Origin: an uncultured Desulfovibrionaceae bacterium
GTDB lineage: Bacteria > Desulfobacterota > Desulfovibrionia > Desulfovibrionales > Desulfovibrionaceae
Direction of reading: 5' to 3'
DNA length: 64,000 nt
Assembly (NCBI GenBank): GCA_949741925.1
Contig: CATJOY010000041.1
Span: 1-64,000 of the forward strand
Shown: positions 43,727-53,009 of the stretch, one piece after another
How positions within the stretch are numbered: the first letter of the stretch is position 1
Layout: every line of letters starts with the position of its first letter
Notes under the pieces: model-generated
Database searches by the model: none
Seen by the model: the letters and a program-made list of their open reading frames with translations, nothing else
What the model was told of the DNA's origin: nothing
Program-made: the position numbers and the translations under genes

Positions 43727-44782
43727 ATGAGAAAAACGTTTCTCCGTATCGCCGTCGTATTGTGCCTCACCGTGTTTACCATGCCCGCCATGGCGGTTGC
43801 TCTGCCCAAGGTGGCCATACTTGCCACAGGCGGCACCATAGCCGGTCAGGCCGCTTCCGGCACCCAACTCACCGGGTATAAAGCCGGGGTGCTTACCCCG
43901 GAACAACTGATAGCTGCGGTACCGGCCCTGAGCGAGCATGCCCAGATCAGCGCCGAACAAGTAGCCAGTATCAGCAGCAATAACATGACCACCGAAATAT
44001 GGTTGAAGATGGCCAAGCGCATCAATGAACTGCTGGCCGGGGATATAGACGGCATCGTCATCACTCACGGCACCGATACCATGGAAGAGACCGCCTACTT
44101 CCTGAACTTGGTGGTCAAAAGCGACAAACCTGTGGTTCTGGTGGGGGCTATGCGCCCGGCATCAGCCCTCAGCGCCGATGGTCCGTTGAATCTTCTCCAG
44201 GCTGTGGCCGTGGCGGGCAGCCCGGAAGCCAAGGGAAAAGGCGTGCTGCTCATTCTCAACGGCGAAATTAACGGCGCGCGGGATGTAGCCAAAACCAGCA
44301 CAACCCAGGTAGAAACCTTCCGTTCCCATGATCTTGGCTTTCTCGGCTATGTTGTCAACTATAAACCCGTATTTTACCGTCTTCCCGCCCGCAAGCATAC
44401 CGTTGAAACGGAATTCGACATCAGCAAACTGACCACGCTGCCCAAGGTCGAGATTGTTTACAACTATGTTGATCCCAGCTTGGACGCCCTGAACGGCATT
44501 ATCGCCGGCAAGCCCGCGGGCATTGTTTCTGCCGGTACCGGCAACGGCAGCCTCTTTGATCCCTTTGAAATGGTTCTGGCCGATGCCGCCAAAAACGGCA
44601 TCGCCGTAATCCGCTCCTCCCGCGTGGGCTCCGCCGTCGTTACCGATTTTCCCAAGTATGATGACAAAAACCTCCTTCCCGGCGATAACCTGAGTCCTCA
44701 AAAAGCCCGTATCCTGCTGATGCTGGCCCTGACAAAAACCAAGGATCTTCGAGAAATCGCCCGGATCTTCCAAACGTACTAA
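43727..44782 (+). CDS. ansB: periplasmic type II L-asparaginase
   Basis: 351 residues from the ATG at 43727, 5 nt after AAGGAGG (an ATG 3 nt earlier is too close). Signal peptide MRKTFLRIAVVLCLTVFTMP followed by AMA and VALPK, so exported. Catalytic motifs: AILATGGTIAGQAASG (first Thr) and DGIVITHGTDTMEETAYFL (second Thr with Asp and Lys partner further on in GAMRPASALSADGP). C-terminal IVSAGTGNGSL completes the fold. It hydrolyses asparagine (and some glutamine) to aspartate and ammonia in the periplasm, supplying carbon for fumarate respiration in anaerobes. The exported, high-affinity type is usually induced without oxygen. Confidence 0.95.
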   Translation: MRKTFLRIAVVLCLTVFTMPAMAVALPKVAILATGGTIAGQAASGTQLTGYKAGVLTPEQLIAAVPALSEHAQISAEQVASISSNNMTTEIWLKMAKRINELLAGDIDGIVITHGTDTMEETAYFLNLVVKSDKPVVLVGAMRPASALSADGPLNLLQAVAVAGSPEAKGKGVLLILNGEINGARDVAKTSTTQVETFRSHDLGFLGYVVNYKPVFYRLPARKHTVETEFDISKLTTLPKVEIVYNYVDPSLDALNGIIAGKPAGIVSAGTGNGSLFDPFEMVLADAAKNGIAVIRSSRVGSAVVTDFPKYDDKNLLPGDNLSPQKARILLMLALTKTKDLREIARIFQTY

Positions 44783-45140
44783 ACAACTATCTAACGCCTC
44801 GGTGCAGTACATCCCCTGGCGGTCGAGGCTCTGCCCCTACCGCTGGGGGAATGATTTTCCGGCCCCTTGGTGGGAATGAAACAGGTACCGTGACAACGCT
44901 CTACTACCCTCCAAATGCTGCGCCCTCGCCTTCTCTCTGACGAAAAATTGCTTTTTCTCGGTCGTCCGCAAGGATTTCATGAACCTCCAGATAGCGGTTG
45001 TATCTGCCTCCCCCACTTCGCTTCCCCTGTATCATGCTCCATTTTCCCGCCTCTTGGCTCTTGCCGTCCGGTGAGGGAAAAGGTAAAGTTCTTCGCTCAT
45101 CATCTGCTCTCCGATTTTTGTAACAAGGATACTCCCGGCC
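44783..45140. other. leuS leader/spacer
   Basis: About 360 bp. It contains a small A/T hairpin GAAAAA-TTGC-TTTTTC (44942-44957). A GGTACCG sequence at 44884-44890 superficially recalls a T-box core but lacks the conserved TGGN bulge and the stems. The leuS promoter is not fixed. Confidence 0.4.
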
Positions 45141-47630
45141 ATGAAATACGATCCGCAGGTTATTGAAGCCAAATGGCAAAAAAAATGGGCCCAAAACCAT
45201 AGTTTCCACACGAAATTCCGCAAGGATATGCCCAAGTATTACTGTCTGGAAATGTTCCCCTATCCTTCCGGCAAGATCCATATGGGGCATGTCCGCAACT
45301 ATTCCATCGGGGATGTGGTGGCCCGCTTCAAGCGTATGCAGGGCTTCAACGTGCTGCACCCCATGGGGTGGGATGCCTTCGGTTTGCCTGCGGAAAACGC
45401 GGCTATTCAGCATAACACCCACCCGGCCGAGTGGACCTACGCCAACATCGCCGCTATGCGCGAGCAGCTCCAACGGCTCGGCTACTCCTACGATTGGGAG
45501 CGGGAACTGGCTACCTGCGATCCTTCCTATTACAAATGGGAACAGCTCTTTTTCCTGCGTTTTCTGGAAAAAGGGTTGATGTACCGAAAAAAAGCCGCCC
45601 AGAACTGGTGCCCCAAATGCAACACCGTGCTGGCCAATGAACAGGTCATCGAAGGAAAATGCTGGCGCTGCGACAGCGAAGTTGAACAAAAGGAACTGAC
45701 CCAGTGGTTCGCTCGGATTACCGACTATGCCGACGAACTGTTGGCAGATCTGGAAAAGCTGCGGCAAGGCTGGCCCGAACGGGTGCTGAGCATGCAGCGT
45801 AACTGGATCGGCAAATCCGTGGGGGCGGAAATCCAATTTCCGCTGGAAGGTTCCAACGAGCGCATCACGGTATTTAGCACACGTCCGGATACGGTGTACG
45901 GCGCCACGTTCATGAGCTTGGCGGCCGAACACCCTTTGGTTGAAAAACTCATTGCCGGCAAGCCCGAAGAAGCTGCAGTGCGCGCCTTTGTGGAAAAGAC
46001 CCGCTCGCTGGAAAAACACCTCCGCGGCTCCGACGCCATGGAAAAGGAGGGGGTCTTTACCGGCGCATACTGCCTCAATCCCTTTACCGGAGAGCGCATG
46101 CCCATTTGGGTAGCCAACTTTGTGCTGGCGGATTACGGCACCGGCGCGGTCATGGCCGTTCCGGCTCACGACGAGCGGGATTTTGACTTTGCTCTCAAAT
46201 ATAGCCTCCCCATCCGCGTGGTCATCCTGCCCGAAGGCGAATCGGTTGTTCCGGCCAAACCGGCATCGGCCTACACCGGCCCCGGCCTTATGGTCCAATC
46301 CGGGGAGTTTGACGGCACGCCCAATGAAGACGGCAAGCTCAAAATTGCCGCATGGCTGGAGAAAAACGGCTACGGCAAGCGCACCGTGAATTGGCGCCTC
46401 AGGGATTGGAATATCTCCCGCCAGCGCTACTGGGGCGCTCCTATTCCGGTGATTTACTGCGAAAAATGCGGCCTGGTGCCCGAAAAAGAAGAAAACCTGC
46501 CGGTGGTCCTGCCGCTGGATATCAAAACCCATAGCGACGGCCGTTCCCCCTTGCCGGATTCCCCCTCTTTTTATGAGTGCGTCTGCCCCCAATGCGGCGC
46601 TCCGGCCCGGCGCGAGACGGATACCATGGATACCTTTGTGGAATCCTCCTGGTATTTTTTGCGCTTTGCAGATGCCGTCAATACCGCCGAACCCTTCAGC
46701 GCCGAAGCCGTCCGCCAATGGCTGCCCGTAGATCAATATATCGGCGGCGTCGAGCACGCCATTTTGCACCTGCTTTACTCGCGCTTTTTTGTCAAAGCCC
46801 TGCGCGACTGCGGTTTCCCCTCGCTGGATGAACCCTTCGCCAACCTGCTGACCCAAGGCATGGTCCTGATGGATGGGGCCAAAATGAGCAAATCCAAGGG
46901 CAACACGGTGGACCCCAGCGAGATGATCGCCCGCTACGGCGCGGATACAGTCCGCCTTTTCTGCCTGTTTGCGGCCCCGCCTGAACGGGATTTTGATTGG
47001 ACCGATTCCGGCATTGAAGGCTCTTCCCGTTTCATCGGCCGCATCTGGCGGTTGGCGGAAGAATTGGAAGGCAAGATCCCGGCAGTTCTCCCGGCCTCTT
47101 CCACGGCCGAAGATGCCGCGATTCCTGCGGCCCGAGAGTTGCGGCTCAAGGAGCACGCCACTATCAAGAAGGCCGGAGCGGATATTGCTCAGAAGTTCCA
47201 GTTCAACACGGCCATTGCAGCGGTTATGGAACTGGTCAACGGCATCTATCTCGCCAAAGATGAGCTCCTGGCCGACGAAAAAGGCCGCAAGGTGCTGGGC
47301 TCTTCCCTGGCCACAACCCTGGCTCTGCTCTTCCCGGTAACCCCGCACCTTTGTGAAGAAATCTGGGAACGTATGGGGCAGGAAAACGAACTGGGCAGCC
47401 AAGCATGGCCTGAATACCGAGAGGATGCTCTGGCCCGGGAGACGTTGACTGTGGTAGTCCAGATCAACGGCAAACTGCGCGGTAAAATCAGCGTGGCCGC
47501 GGATGAGGAGAAGGAAGCCGTTGAAAAAGCCGCGCTGGCTGAACCCAATGTCAGCAAACATCTTGAAGGGCTGACCATCCGCAAGGTTGTGGTCATTCCG
47601 GGGAAACTCGTCAATGTTGTGGCATCCTGA
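45141..47630 (+). CDS. leuS: leucyl-tRNA synthetase
   Basis: 829 residues. HIGH motif in YPSGKIHMGHVRNY, CCHC-type zinc knuckle WCPKCNTVLANEQVIEGKCW, editing domain (about 220-400) with FSTRPDTVYGATFMSLAAEH, KMSKS in GAKMSKSKGNTVDP, and the C-terminal anticodon-binding part ending VIPGKLVNVVAS. Length and order are normal for bacterial LeuRS. It charges tRNA-Leu and hydrolyses mischarged norvaline or isoleucine. It overlaps lptE by 17 bp, starting the leuS-lptE-holA cluster found in many proteobacteria. Confidence 0.99.
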   Translation: MKYDPQVIEAKWQKKWAQNHSFHTKFRKDMPKYYCLEMFPYPSGKIHMGHVRNYSIGDVVARFKRMQGFNVLHPMGWDAFGLPAENAAIQHNTHPAEWTYANIAAMREQLQRLGYSYDWERELATCDPSYYKWEQLFFLRFLEKGLMYRKKAAQNWCPKCNTVLANEQVIEGKCWRCDSEVEQKELTQWFARITDYADELLADLEKLRQGWPERVLSMQRNWIGKSVGAEIQFPLEGSNERITVFSTRPDTVYGATFMSLAAEHPLVEKLIAGKPEEAAVRAFVEKTRSLEKHLRGSDAMEKEGVFTGAYCLNPFTGERMPIWVANFVLADYGTGAVMAVPAHDERDFDFALKYSLPIRVVILPEGESVVPAKPASAYTGPGLMVQSGEFDGTPNEDGKLKIAAWLEKNGYGKRTVNWRLRDWNISRQRYWGAPIPVIYCEKCGLVPEKEENLPVVLPLDIKTHSDGRSPLPDSPSFYECVCPQCGAPARRETDTMDTFVESSWYFLRFADAVNTAEPFSAEAVRQWLPVDQYIGGVEHAILHLLYSRFFVKALRDCGFPSLDEPFANLLTQGMVLMDGAKMSKSKGNTVDPSEMIARYGADTVRLFCLFAAPPERDFDWTDSGIEGSSRFIGRIWRLAEELEGKIPAVLPASSTAEDAAIPAARELRLKEHATIKKAGADIAQKFQFNTAIAAVMELVNGIYLAKDELLADEKGRKVLGSSLATTLALLFPVTPHLCEEIWERMGQENELGSQAWPEYREDALARETLTVVVQINGKLRGKISVAADEEKEAVEKAALAEPNVSKHLEGLTIRKVVVIPGKLVNVVAS

Positions 47631-48147
47631 CCGTTCGCGGTCTTTGCTGCCCTGCGGCGTTCTTCTCTGGCTCCTGCTGCTGCCGGTTTTTTCCGGCTGC
47701 GGCTATGGCCTGGGCACACGATCCGCCAGCATTTTTTCCGATGCCGACGGCGCCCTAAAAACGCTAAAGATCAAGAGTGTGGAAAACCCTACTCTTGATA
47801 CCTGGCTGCCCTATGAACTCCGTTCGGCCATCCGCGATGAAATTGCGGCCCGACGGTTGGCGATCTGGGTAGATTCCGGCCGGGCTGACTTTGAGCTGGA
47901 TATTAAGGTAGTTTCCTATACCTACCGTACCTGGGTCTATGATGATCAGGATGTTTCTCTGCTTTTCCTGGCAGATATGATTATCGAGGCCACCGTGTAC
48001 CGGGGGAACTCCAATGACGTAGTGTGGCGTTCCGGCCCGATCCAGTACTCAGATACTTACGAAACACTGGAGGAACGAAAGGCCGCCACCAACCTGCTTC
48101 GGGAGATCGCCCGGCTTCTGGCGGATAGGATGCGCCAGGTTTTTTGA
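47614..48147 (+). CDS. lptE: LPS-assembly lipoprotein LptE
   Basis: 177 residues from the ATG at 47614, inside the end of leuS (17-bp overlap); the frame is open to 47587. Lipoprotein signal with lipobox LLLPVFSGC, Cys lipidated. The mature part (YGLGTRSASIFSDADGALKT, then LRSAIRDEIAARRLAIWVDS) fits the short LptE fold. Context is the strongest evidence: LptE normally follows leuS and precedes holA. LptE plugs the LptD barrel and helps move LPS to the outer leaflet. Sequence is divergent from E. coli LptE, as usual for the family. Confidence 0.85.
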   Translation: MLWHPDRSRSLLPCGVLLWLLLLPVFSGCGYGLGTRSASIFSDADGALKTLKIKSVENPTLDTWLPYELRSAIRDEIAARRLAIWVDSGRADFELDIKVVSYTYRTWVYDDQDVSLLFLADMIIEATVYRGNSNDVVWRSGPIQYSDTYETLEERKAATNLLREIARLLADRMRQVF

Positions 48148-48174
48148 GCCGGTGAGAGAACACGGAGCAGTTCC

Positions 48175-49191
48175 GTGCCGCCGAACGCATGCGTTAAGGA
48201 TATGCCTGTGGCAGCCACCCCCGGGTTCACTTTCTGCGTCTGTCCCGACAGCCGCCTGATCCGCGCTCATATCGAGAGTGCTCTAGCTGCTTGCCCTCCC
48301 GATGGCACGAACCAGAGTCGGGAACAGCTTGCCTTCTGGGGTGACGAAGATCTGCCGCAAAGTTTTTGGGAAACCCTTACTCTCCAGGGGCTTATCCATT
48401 CGCCCAAGGCCCTGATCATCCATAGAGCCCACAACCTGCCCGTTGAAGCCTGGAAGCGGCTTTCTCGGGCACTTGGCGCGGTTGCCAGCGATACTTGGGT
48501 TTTTCTCGAGCTTTCTGTGGCCTTTGAAAAAGGCAAGCCCAAAGTGCCCGCCCACATCCTGAAACTGGCCTGCTGGAAGTTTGCGGAAAAGCACAACTGG
48601 ATCTGGACCTCGCCGGGGCTGGACCAGCGCTCGCTCCCCCGTTTCCTCCAAGCCGAAGCTTCCCGGCTCGGTCTCGTCTTTTCACCCGGCGCCCTGGAAG
48701 CTCTCACTAAACGCCTGCCTCAGGATGCCGCCGCCATCACCATGGAAATGGAAAAACTGTTTCTGGCCGTCGGGAATGATAACCGTATTCTGCCCGAACA
48801 TGCAGATCTTTTAGCTTTTGAGCCCGAACCGGATGTTTTCAGCCTGCTCCGACGCATGCAGCAAGGCGGCTCCGTTACCGCAGTCTGGCACGACGCTTTG
48901 GGCAAAGCCGGTTCGGATAGTATGCTCTTCATGTTCCTCGCCGTGCTGCTGCGTGAGGCAAGAACCCTATGGCAGCTCCTGGCCGGAGAAAAGGTCTGGT
49001 TGCCTCCTCAGGTTCAAGAAAGCAAATTCCGCCTGGCTCAGAGCCTCGGCTATGCCGGGGTATCGAGGCTCTGGCATCTTGCCCTGGAAGCGGAAAAAGC
49101 CGTCAAAAGCGGAGAACGTACTGTGGATCAGGCTATGGAAGGCCTGATCGCCGGGCTTTTTTCCGTATTCAACGCCCGAAAACCCCGCTAA
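48175..49191 (+). CDS. holA: DNA polymerase III delta subunit HolA
   Basis: 338 residues from a GTG at 48175 (GGAG 7 nt upstream); an ATG at 48202 is an alternative, but its AAGGA is only 2-3 nt away. Family features by eye: an N-terminal region (FTFCVCPDSRLIRAHIESAL), then SPGLDQRSLPRFLQAEASRL and GALEALTKRLPQDAAAITME (AAA-lid), and the C-terminal collar domain (FMFLAVLLREARTLWQLLAG). The opening Walker-like region is weak, as usual in delta. It opens the beta clamp within the clamp loader. Position after leuS-lptE is the conserved context. A terminator follows at 49348. Confidence 0.88.
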   Translation: MPPNACVKDMPVAATPGFTFCVCPDSRLIRAHIESALAACPPDGTNQSREQLAFWGDEDLPQSFWETLTLQGLIHSPKALIIHRAHNLPVEAWKRLSRALGAVASDTWVFLELSVAFEKGKPKVPAHILKLACWKFAEKHNWIWTSPGLDQRSLPRFLQAEASRLGLVFSPGALEALTKRLPQDAAAITMEMEKLFLAVGNDNRILPEHADLLAFEPEPDVFSLLRRMQQGGSVTAVWHDALGKAGSDSMLFMFLAVLLREARTLWQLLAGEKVWLPPQVQESKFRLAQSLGYAGVSRLWHLALEAEKAVKSGERTVDQAMEGLIAGLFSVFNARKPR

Positions 49192-49575
49192 GGGCTATTT
49201 CTCAACGTATTTCGTCTATGAAAAGCCGAATTTTTGCTTCCGGCAAGGAAGATGGAAAAAATGGGCGAAGGCGCAAAGGCATACTCCACTCGGTTTTTCC
49301 GGCTGAGGCCGCCAGGACTCACAAGGCGACGCAGCCCCAAGGGAACGGCCCCCTAGGGGCTTTTCTTACTACAACGAGCCCCTTTCCCTCCTATGGAAGC
49401 AACGTCTGAGCGCAAAAGAAATAGGCTTTGTTCCCTTCGCCAGGGAGGCGAGGCTTGCCGCAAAAGCTGAGGGCATAAGGGATAGCATGGCCTCCATCCC
49501 AAGAAACGACTTACGGCTAACGAGAGCAGGGTGAGATAATAAATCCCCTTGCCACCCCGGGAGTACTGCTTATTT
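49192..49575. other. spacer between holA and radC, contains a terminator
   Basis: About 380 bp. Holds the intrinsic terminator at 49348-49367 and a leader region for radC with GGGAG near 49559-49563. No gene supported. Confidence 0.5.
49348..49367 (+). terminator. intrinsic terminator of leuS-lptE-holA
   Basis: Stem GCCCC (49348-49352) / GGGGC (49356-49360) with loop CTA, then TTTTCTT. About 155 bp after the holA stop. Confidence 0.65.
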
Positions 49576-50268
49576 ATGCTGAAGCACACGACAGGACACA
49601 GGAAACGACTGCGTGACAGATTCACGGGAAACCCCGCAGCGGTCCAGGATTATGAGATCCTGGAGCTTCTCCTGGGAACGGTGATTCTGCGGCGGGACAC
49701 AAAGCCTCTGGCCAAGGAACTTCTCTTCCGTTTCCAAACCTTGCGGGGTGTTTTGGAGGCAAAGGAACCGGAGTTGTTAGCGGTTCCCGGGTTCGGTCCC
49801 TCCCTTGCCTCTTACTGGCGTCTTTTGCGTGAGTTGATAGCCCGGTACCTGGAAAGTCCGTTGCGTTCAAGAATGCAGCTGGCTACGCCCGACGCGGTGG
49901 CCTTCGCCGCCCGGCGACGTTTCGCAGGATTGAGCCATGAGGAATTCTGGATCGCCCTTCTGGATACCCAGAACTACCTCCTGGGCTGGGAACAACTCTC
50001 CCGAGGCGGCATAGACAGAGTCACTATGGACCCGCGAACCGTCATGGAACAAGCGCTCAAGTACAAGGCTTCGGGAATCATTTTGGTCCATAACCACCCC
50101 GGCGGCAACCCCAGCCCATCCGGCATGGATCTTACCCTGACCCGGAACATTATGGCCGCCGCGAGCGCATTAGGGATCCGTTTGCTGGATCACGTCATCG
50201 TTACCGATAGCGCGTGCTATAGCCTGGAGCAGGATGGCCTCCTGCCGGAAGTCAACAAAGGCCCCTAG
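49576..50268 (+). CDS. radC: RadC-family JAB-domain protein
   Basis: 230 residues from the ATG at 49576 (an upstream TTG at 49549 lies in frame but lacks support). N-terminal HhH-like region (LEAKEPELLAVPGFGPSLAS). JAB/MPN metal motif: IILVHNHPGGNPSPSGMDLT, and LLDHVIVTDSACYSL (HxH-x10-D). This is the full RadC layout. RadC was named for DNA repair, but its biochemical role is unproven. It ends 23 bp before lon, so the two are probably co-transcribed. Confidence 0.93.
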   Translation: MLKHTTGHRKRLRDRFTGNPAAVQDYEILELLLGTVILRRDTKPLAKELLFRFQTLRGVLEAKEPELLAVPGFGPSLASYWRLLRELIARYLESPLRSRMQLATPDAVAFAARRRFAGLSHEEFWIALLDTQNYLLGWEQLSRGGIDRVTMDPRTVMEQALKYKASGIILVHNHPGGNPSPSGMDLTLTRNIMAAASALGIRLLDHVIVTDSACYSLEQDGLLPEVNKGP

Positions 50269-50291
50269 ATCGTTATACAAAGGAACGTACC

Positions 50292-52790
50292 ATGTCCGAT
50301 CAATATATTATAGAGCTCCCCGCCGATCTCAACGCCGAGCATGAAAACGCCGAGGCCCAGTCTCCTCTCGGGGAAGAGCGCCCCAAGGAGGAGGCTCCGG
50401 ATTTTCCGGCGACGCTGCCGGTTCTGCCCGTGCGTGACGTGGTGCTCTTCAACTATATGATATTGCCTCTCCACGTCGGCCGGGAAGCTTCCGTGCAGGC
50501 CGTGGATGCCGCGCTCAACGGCAGCCGCTACCTCCTGGTTCTGACCCAAAAAAACGAGCAAATCGACGAGCCCACACAGGAAGATCTCTACCACACCGGC
50601 ACCGTGGTTATGATCATGCGCATGCTCAAAATGCCCGACAACCGCTTAAAGCTCCTGGTACAAGGCGTCAGCCGGGCCAAGGTGCGCCATTTCATCGAGG
50701 GCAAGCCATACCTTGAGGCTGAAATCGAAACGCTGCCTGAAAAAGATGACGCGCCCATTCGCCTGGAAGTAGAAGCCATGATGCGCGCCGCGAGAGAACA
50801 ATGCGAAAAGATCCTCTCCATTCGCGGCGTCTCCTCCCCCGAGATCCTGGGGGTGCTGAACAGCCTTGATCACCCCGGTAAGCTGGCCGATCTTATCGCC
50901 TCCAACCTGCGGCTTAAGACTTCGGACGCCCAAGAAGTATTGGAGTGCGTCGACCCTGTCGAACGGCTGCGCCTGGTCAATCGCCACCTGAATAAAGAAG
51001 TGGAACTAACCAGCATGCAGGCCAAAATTCAGGAAAGCGCCCGCGAGGGCATGGACCGCGCCCAACGGGATTACTACCTGCGCGAACAACTTAAGGCCAT
51101 CCGCAAGGAACTCGGCGAGAGCGACAACGATGATAACGACCTCAGCGAGTTGGCCGACGCCCTGGATAATGCCAAGCTTCCCCCGGAAGTGCGCCGGGAA
51201 GCGGATAAGCAGTTAAAACGCCTGGCGGCCATGCACGGGGAATCCTCCGAAGCCGCCGTAGCTCGCACGTATCTTGAATGGCTGGCGGAGCTGCCCTGGG
51301 AAAAACTCTCCAAAGACCGCCTGAACATCAAGAAGGCCAAGGAAATTCTTGAAGAAGACCATTACGGTCTGGAAAAAGTCAAGGAGCGCATCCTGGAATT
51401 TTTGTCCGTCAAAAAACTCAACCCCAAATCTAAAGGCCCCATTCTCTGCTTTGTGGGCCCTCCGGGCGTTGGCAAAACCTCTCTCGGCCGCTCCATTGCC
51501 AGGGCCCTAGGGAGAAAATTCCAGCGCATGTCCCTTGGCGGCATGCGCGATGAGGCGGAAATCCGCGGGCACCGTCGTACCTACGTCGGGGCGCTGCCCG
51601 GCCGCATCATCCAGATACTGAAGCAAGTCGGCACCAGAAATCCGGTAATCATGCTCGACGAAGTGGATAAAATCGGCGCAGATTTCAGGGGAGATCCCTC
51701 CTCCGCTCTGCTGGAGGTGCTTGATCCTGAACAGAACTTCTCCTTCAGCGATCACTACCTGAACGTGCCCTTTGATCTTTCCAAGGTCATGTTCATCTGC
51801 ACCGCCAACAGCCTGGAAACCATCCCCGCGCCTCTCAGAGACCGCATGGAAGTTATCAGGATTCCCGGCTACACGATGCAAGAAAAACTGGCCATTTCCA
51901 AGCGCTACATCCTGCCCCGACAGGCCAAGGAAAACGGTCTTGCCGCCAAGGACGTGCGCATGGATGACGCGGTAATAACTTCTATCATCGAGGGCTATAC
52001 CCGCGAAGCCGGGCTTCGCAATGTGGAACGCGAAGTGGGCTCAATCTGCCGCAAACTGGCCCGCCAGAAAGCCGAAGGAACCAAAGGCCCCTACCAGGTC
52101 ACCGAGGATATGGTTGCTAAATTCTTGGGAGCGCCCCGCTTTACCCGCGAGGAACGCGAAAAGGAACTCCTGCCCGGGGTCGCCATGGGCCTTGCCTGGA
52201 CTCCTGTCGGCGGCGAAGTGCTGAGCGTTGAGGTCTCCACCATGAAGGGCAAGGGCAGGTTGACCCTCACCGGCCAACTCGGCGATGTTATGAAAGAATC
52301 CGCTCAGGCGGCCGTCAGCTACGCCCGCAGCCACGCGGAAGATCTCGGCATCAAGACCGACTTTGCGGAAAAGCTGGATCTGCACATCCATGTTCCCGCC
52401 GGAGCTACCCCTAAGGATGGCCCCTCGGCGGGCGTAACCATGGCCACGGCCCTGATCTCCGCTCTGACCGGCAAATCCGTATCCCCAACCCTGTGCATGA
52501 CCGGGGAAATCACCCTGCGCGGCAGAGTCTTGCCCGTGGGCGGCATCAAAGAAAAAATCCTGGCCGGGGTGACCCGCGGCTTTACCGATGTGACCATTCC
52601 TCGCCAAAATACGAAAGATCTCGAGGATATCCCGGCGGATCTTTTAGAAAAAATCAATGTCCACCCGGCCGATACCCTCGAGGATGTCCTCAAGCTGGCC
52701 TTTTCCGGCAAGAAATCCGCACCCCAAAAGGCAGCGGCCGCGAAAAAGACAACCCGGCGTGCCGGCTCCAGTAAAAGCGCTTCCGTCTAA
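50292..52790 (+). CDS. lon: ATP-dependent Lon protease
   Basis: 832 residues. N-terminal LON substrate domain (VLPVRDVVLFNYMILPLHVG), AAA+ with Walker A GPPGVGKTSLG and Walker B NPVIMLDEVDKIG, and the protease domain with catalytic Ser in PKDGPSAGVTMATALIS and Lys in GRVLPVGGIKEKILAGV. It degrades misfolded and regulatory proteins in the cytoplasm. A Lys/Ala-rich tail (SAPQKAAAAKKTTRRAGSSK) extends the usual end. AAAGGAA precedes the ATG. Confidence 0.98.
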   Translation: MSDQYIIELPADLNAEHENAEAQSPLGEERPKEEAPDFPATLPVLPVRDVVLFNYMILPLHVGREASVQAVDAALNGSRYLLVLTQKNEQIDEPTQEDLYHTGTVVMIMRMLKMPDNRLKLLVQGVSRAKVRHFIEGKPYLEAEIETLPEKDDAPIRLEVEAMMRAAREQCEKILSIRGVSSPEILGVLNSLDHPGKLADLIASNLRLKTSDAQEVLECVDPVERLRLVNRHLNKEVELTSMQAKIQESAREGMDRAQRDYYLREQLKAIRKELGESDNDDNDLSELADALDNAKLPPEVRREADKQLKRLAAMHGESSEAAVARTYLEWLAELPWEKLSKDRLNIKKAKEILEEDHYGLEKVKERILEFLSVKKLNPKSKGPILCFVGPPGVGKTSLGRSIARALGRKFQRMSLGGMRDEAEIRGHRRTYVGALPGRIIQILKQVGTRNPVIMLDEVDKIGADFRGDPSSALLEVLDPEQNFSFSDHYLNVPFDLSKVMFICTANSLETIPAPLRDRMEVIRIPGYTMQEKLAISKRYILPRQAKENGLAAKDVRMDDAVITSIIEGYTREAGLRNVEREVGSICRKLARQKAEGTKGPYQVTEDMVAKFLGAPRFTREEREKELLPGVAMGLAWTPVGGEVLSVEVSTMKGKGRLTLTGQLGDVMKESAQAAVSYARSHAEDLGIKTDFAEKLDLHIHVPAGATPKDGPSAGVTMATALISALTGKSVSPTLCMTGEITLRGRVLPVGGIKEKILAGVTRGFTDVTIPRQNTKDLEDIPADLLEKINVHPADTLEDVLKLAFSGKKSAPQKAAAAKKTTRRAGSSKSASV

Positions 52791-52809
52791 AAGCGGATCA
52801 TAAGGAAAC

Positions 52810-52827
52810 GGGGGGCGCAAGCCCCCC
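52810..52827. terminator. strong hairpin after lon
   Basis: A GC-rich 7-bp stem GGGGGGC-GCAA-GCCCCCC, 19 bp after the lon stop. It is symmetrical enough to act from both sides between convergent lon and the tartrate-dehydratase gene; no T-run. Confidence 0.65.
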
Positions 52828-52960
52828 GACCTCTTACCAACAACGGCGCCTCCTGCACCCGGGAGCAAGCTAGCGCTCCCGCATAGAGAAAGTCAGCCTT
52901 TTGCATCCAGACCGGCAGACTTCCTGCATCTTCGGCTCCGTGCGCAAAAATTCCCCCTTT

Positions 52961-52977
52961 CCGGGCACGCGTGCCGG
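52961..52977 (-). terminator. hairpin downstream of the tartrate-dehydratase-like gene
   Basis: CCGGCAC-GC-GTGCCCGG on the minus strand, about 33 bp after the stop at 53010, with TTTTT a further ~15 nt downstream. Weak but well placed. Confidence 0.4.
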
Positions 52978-53009
52978 AGGCCCAAGAAGCGGGTCCTTTA
53001 CAAAAAGCC

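Noticed and set aside
44881-44894. AGGTACCGTG before leuS, reminiscent of a T-box TGGNACCGCG
   Set aside because: The essential TGGN bulge order is wrong, and there is no Stem I or terminator/antiterminator pair.
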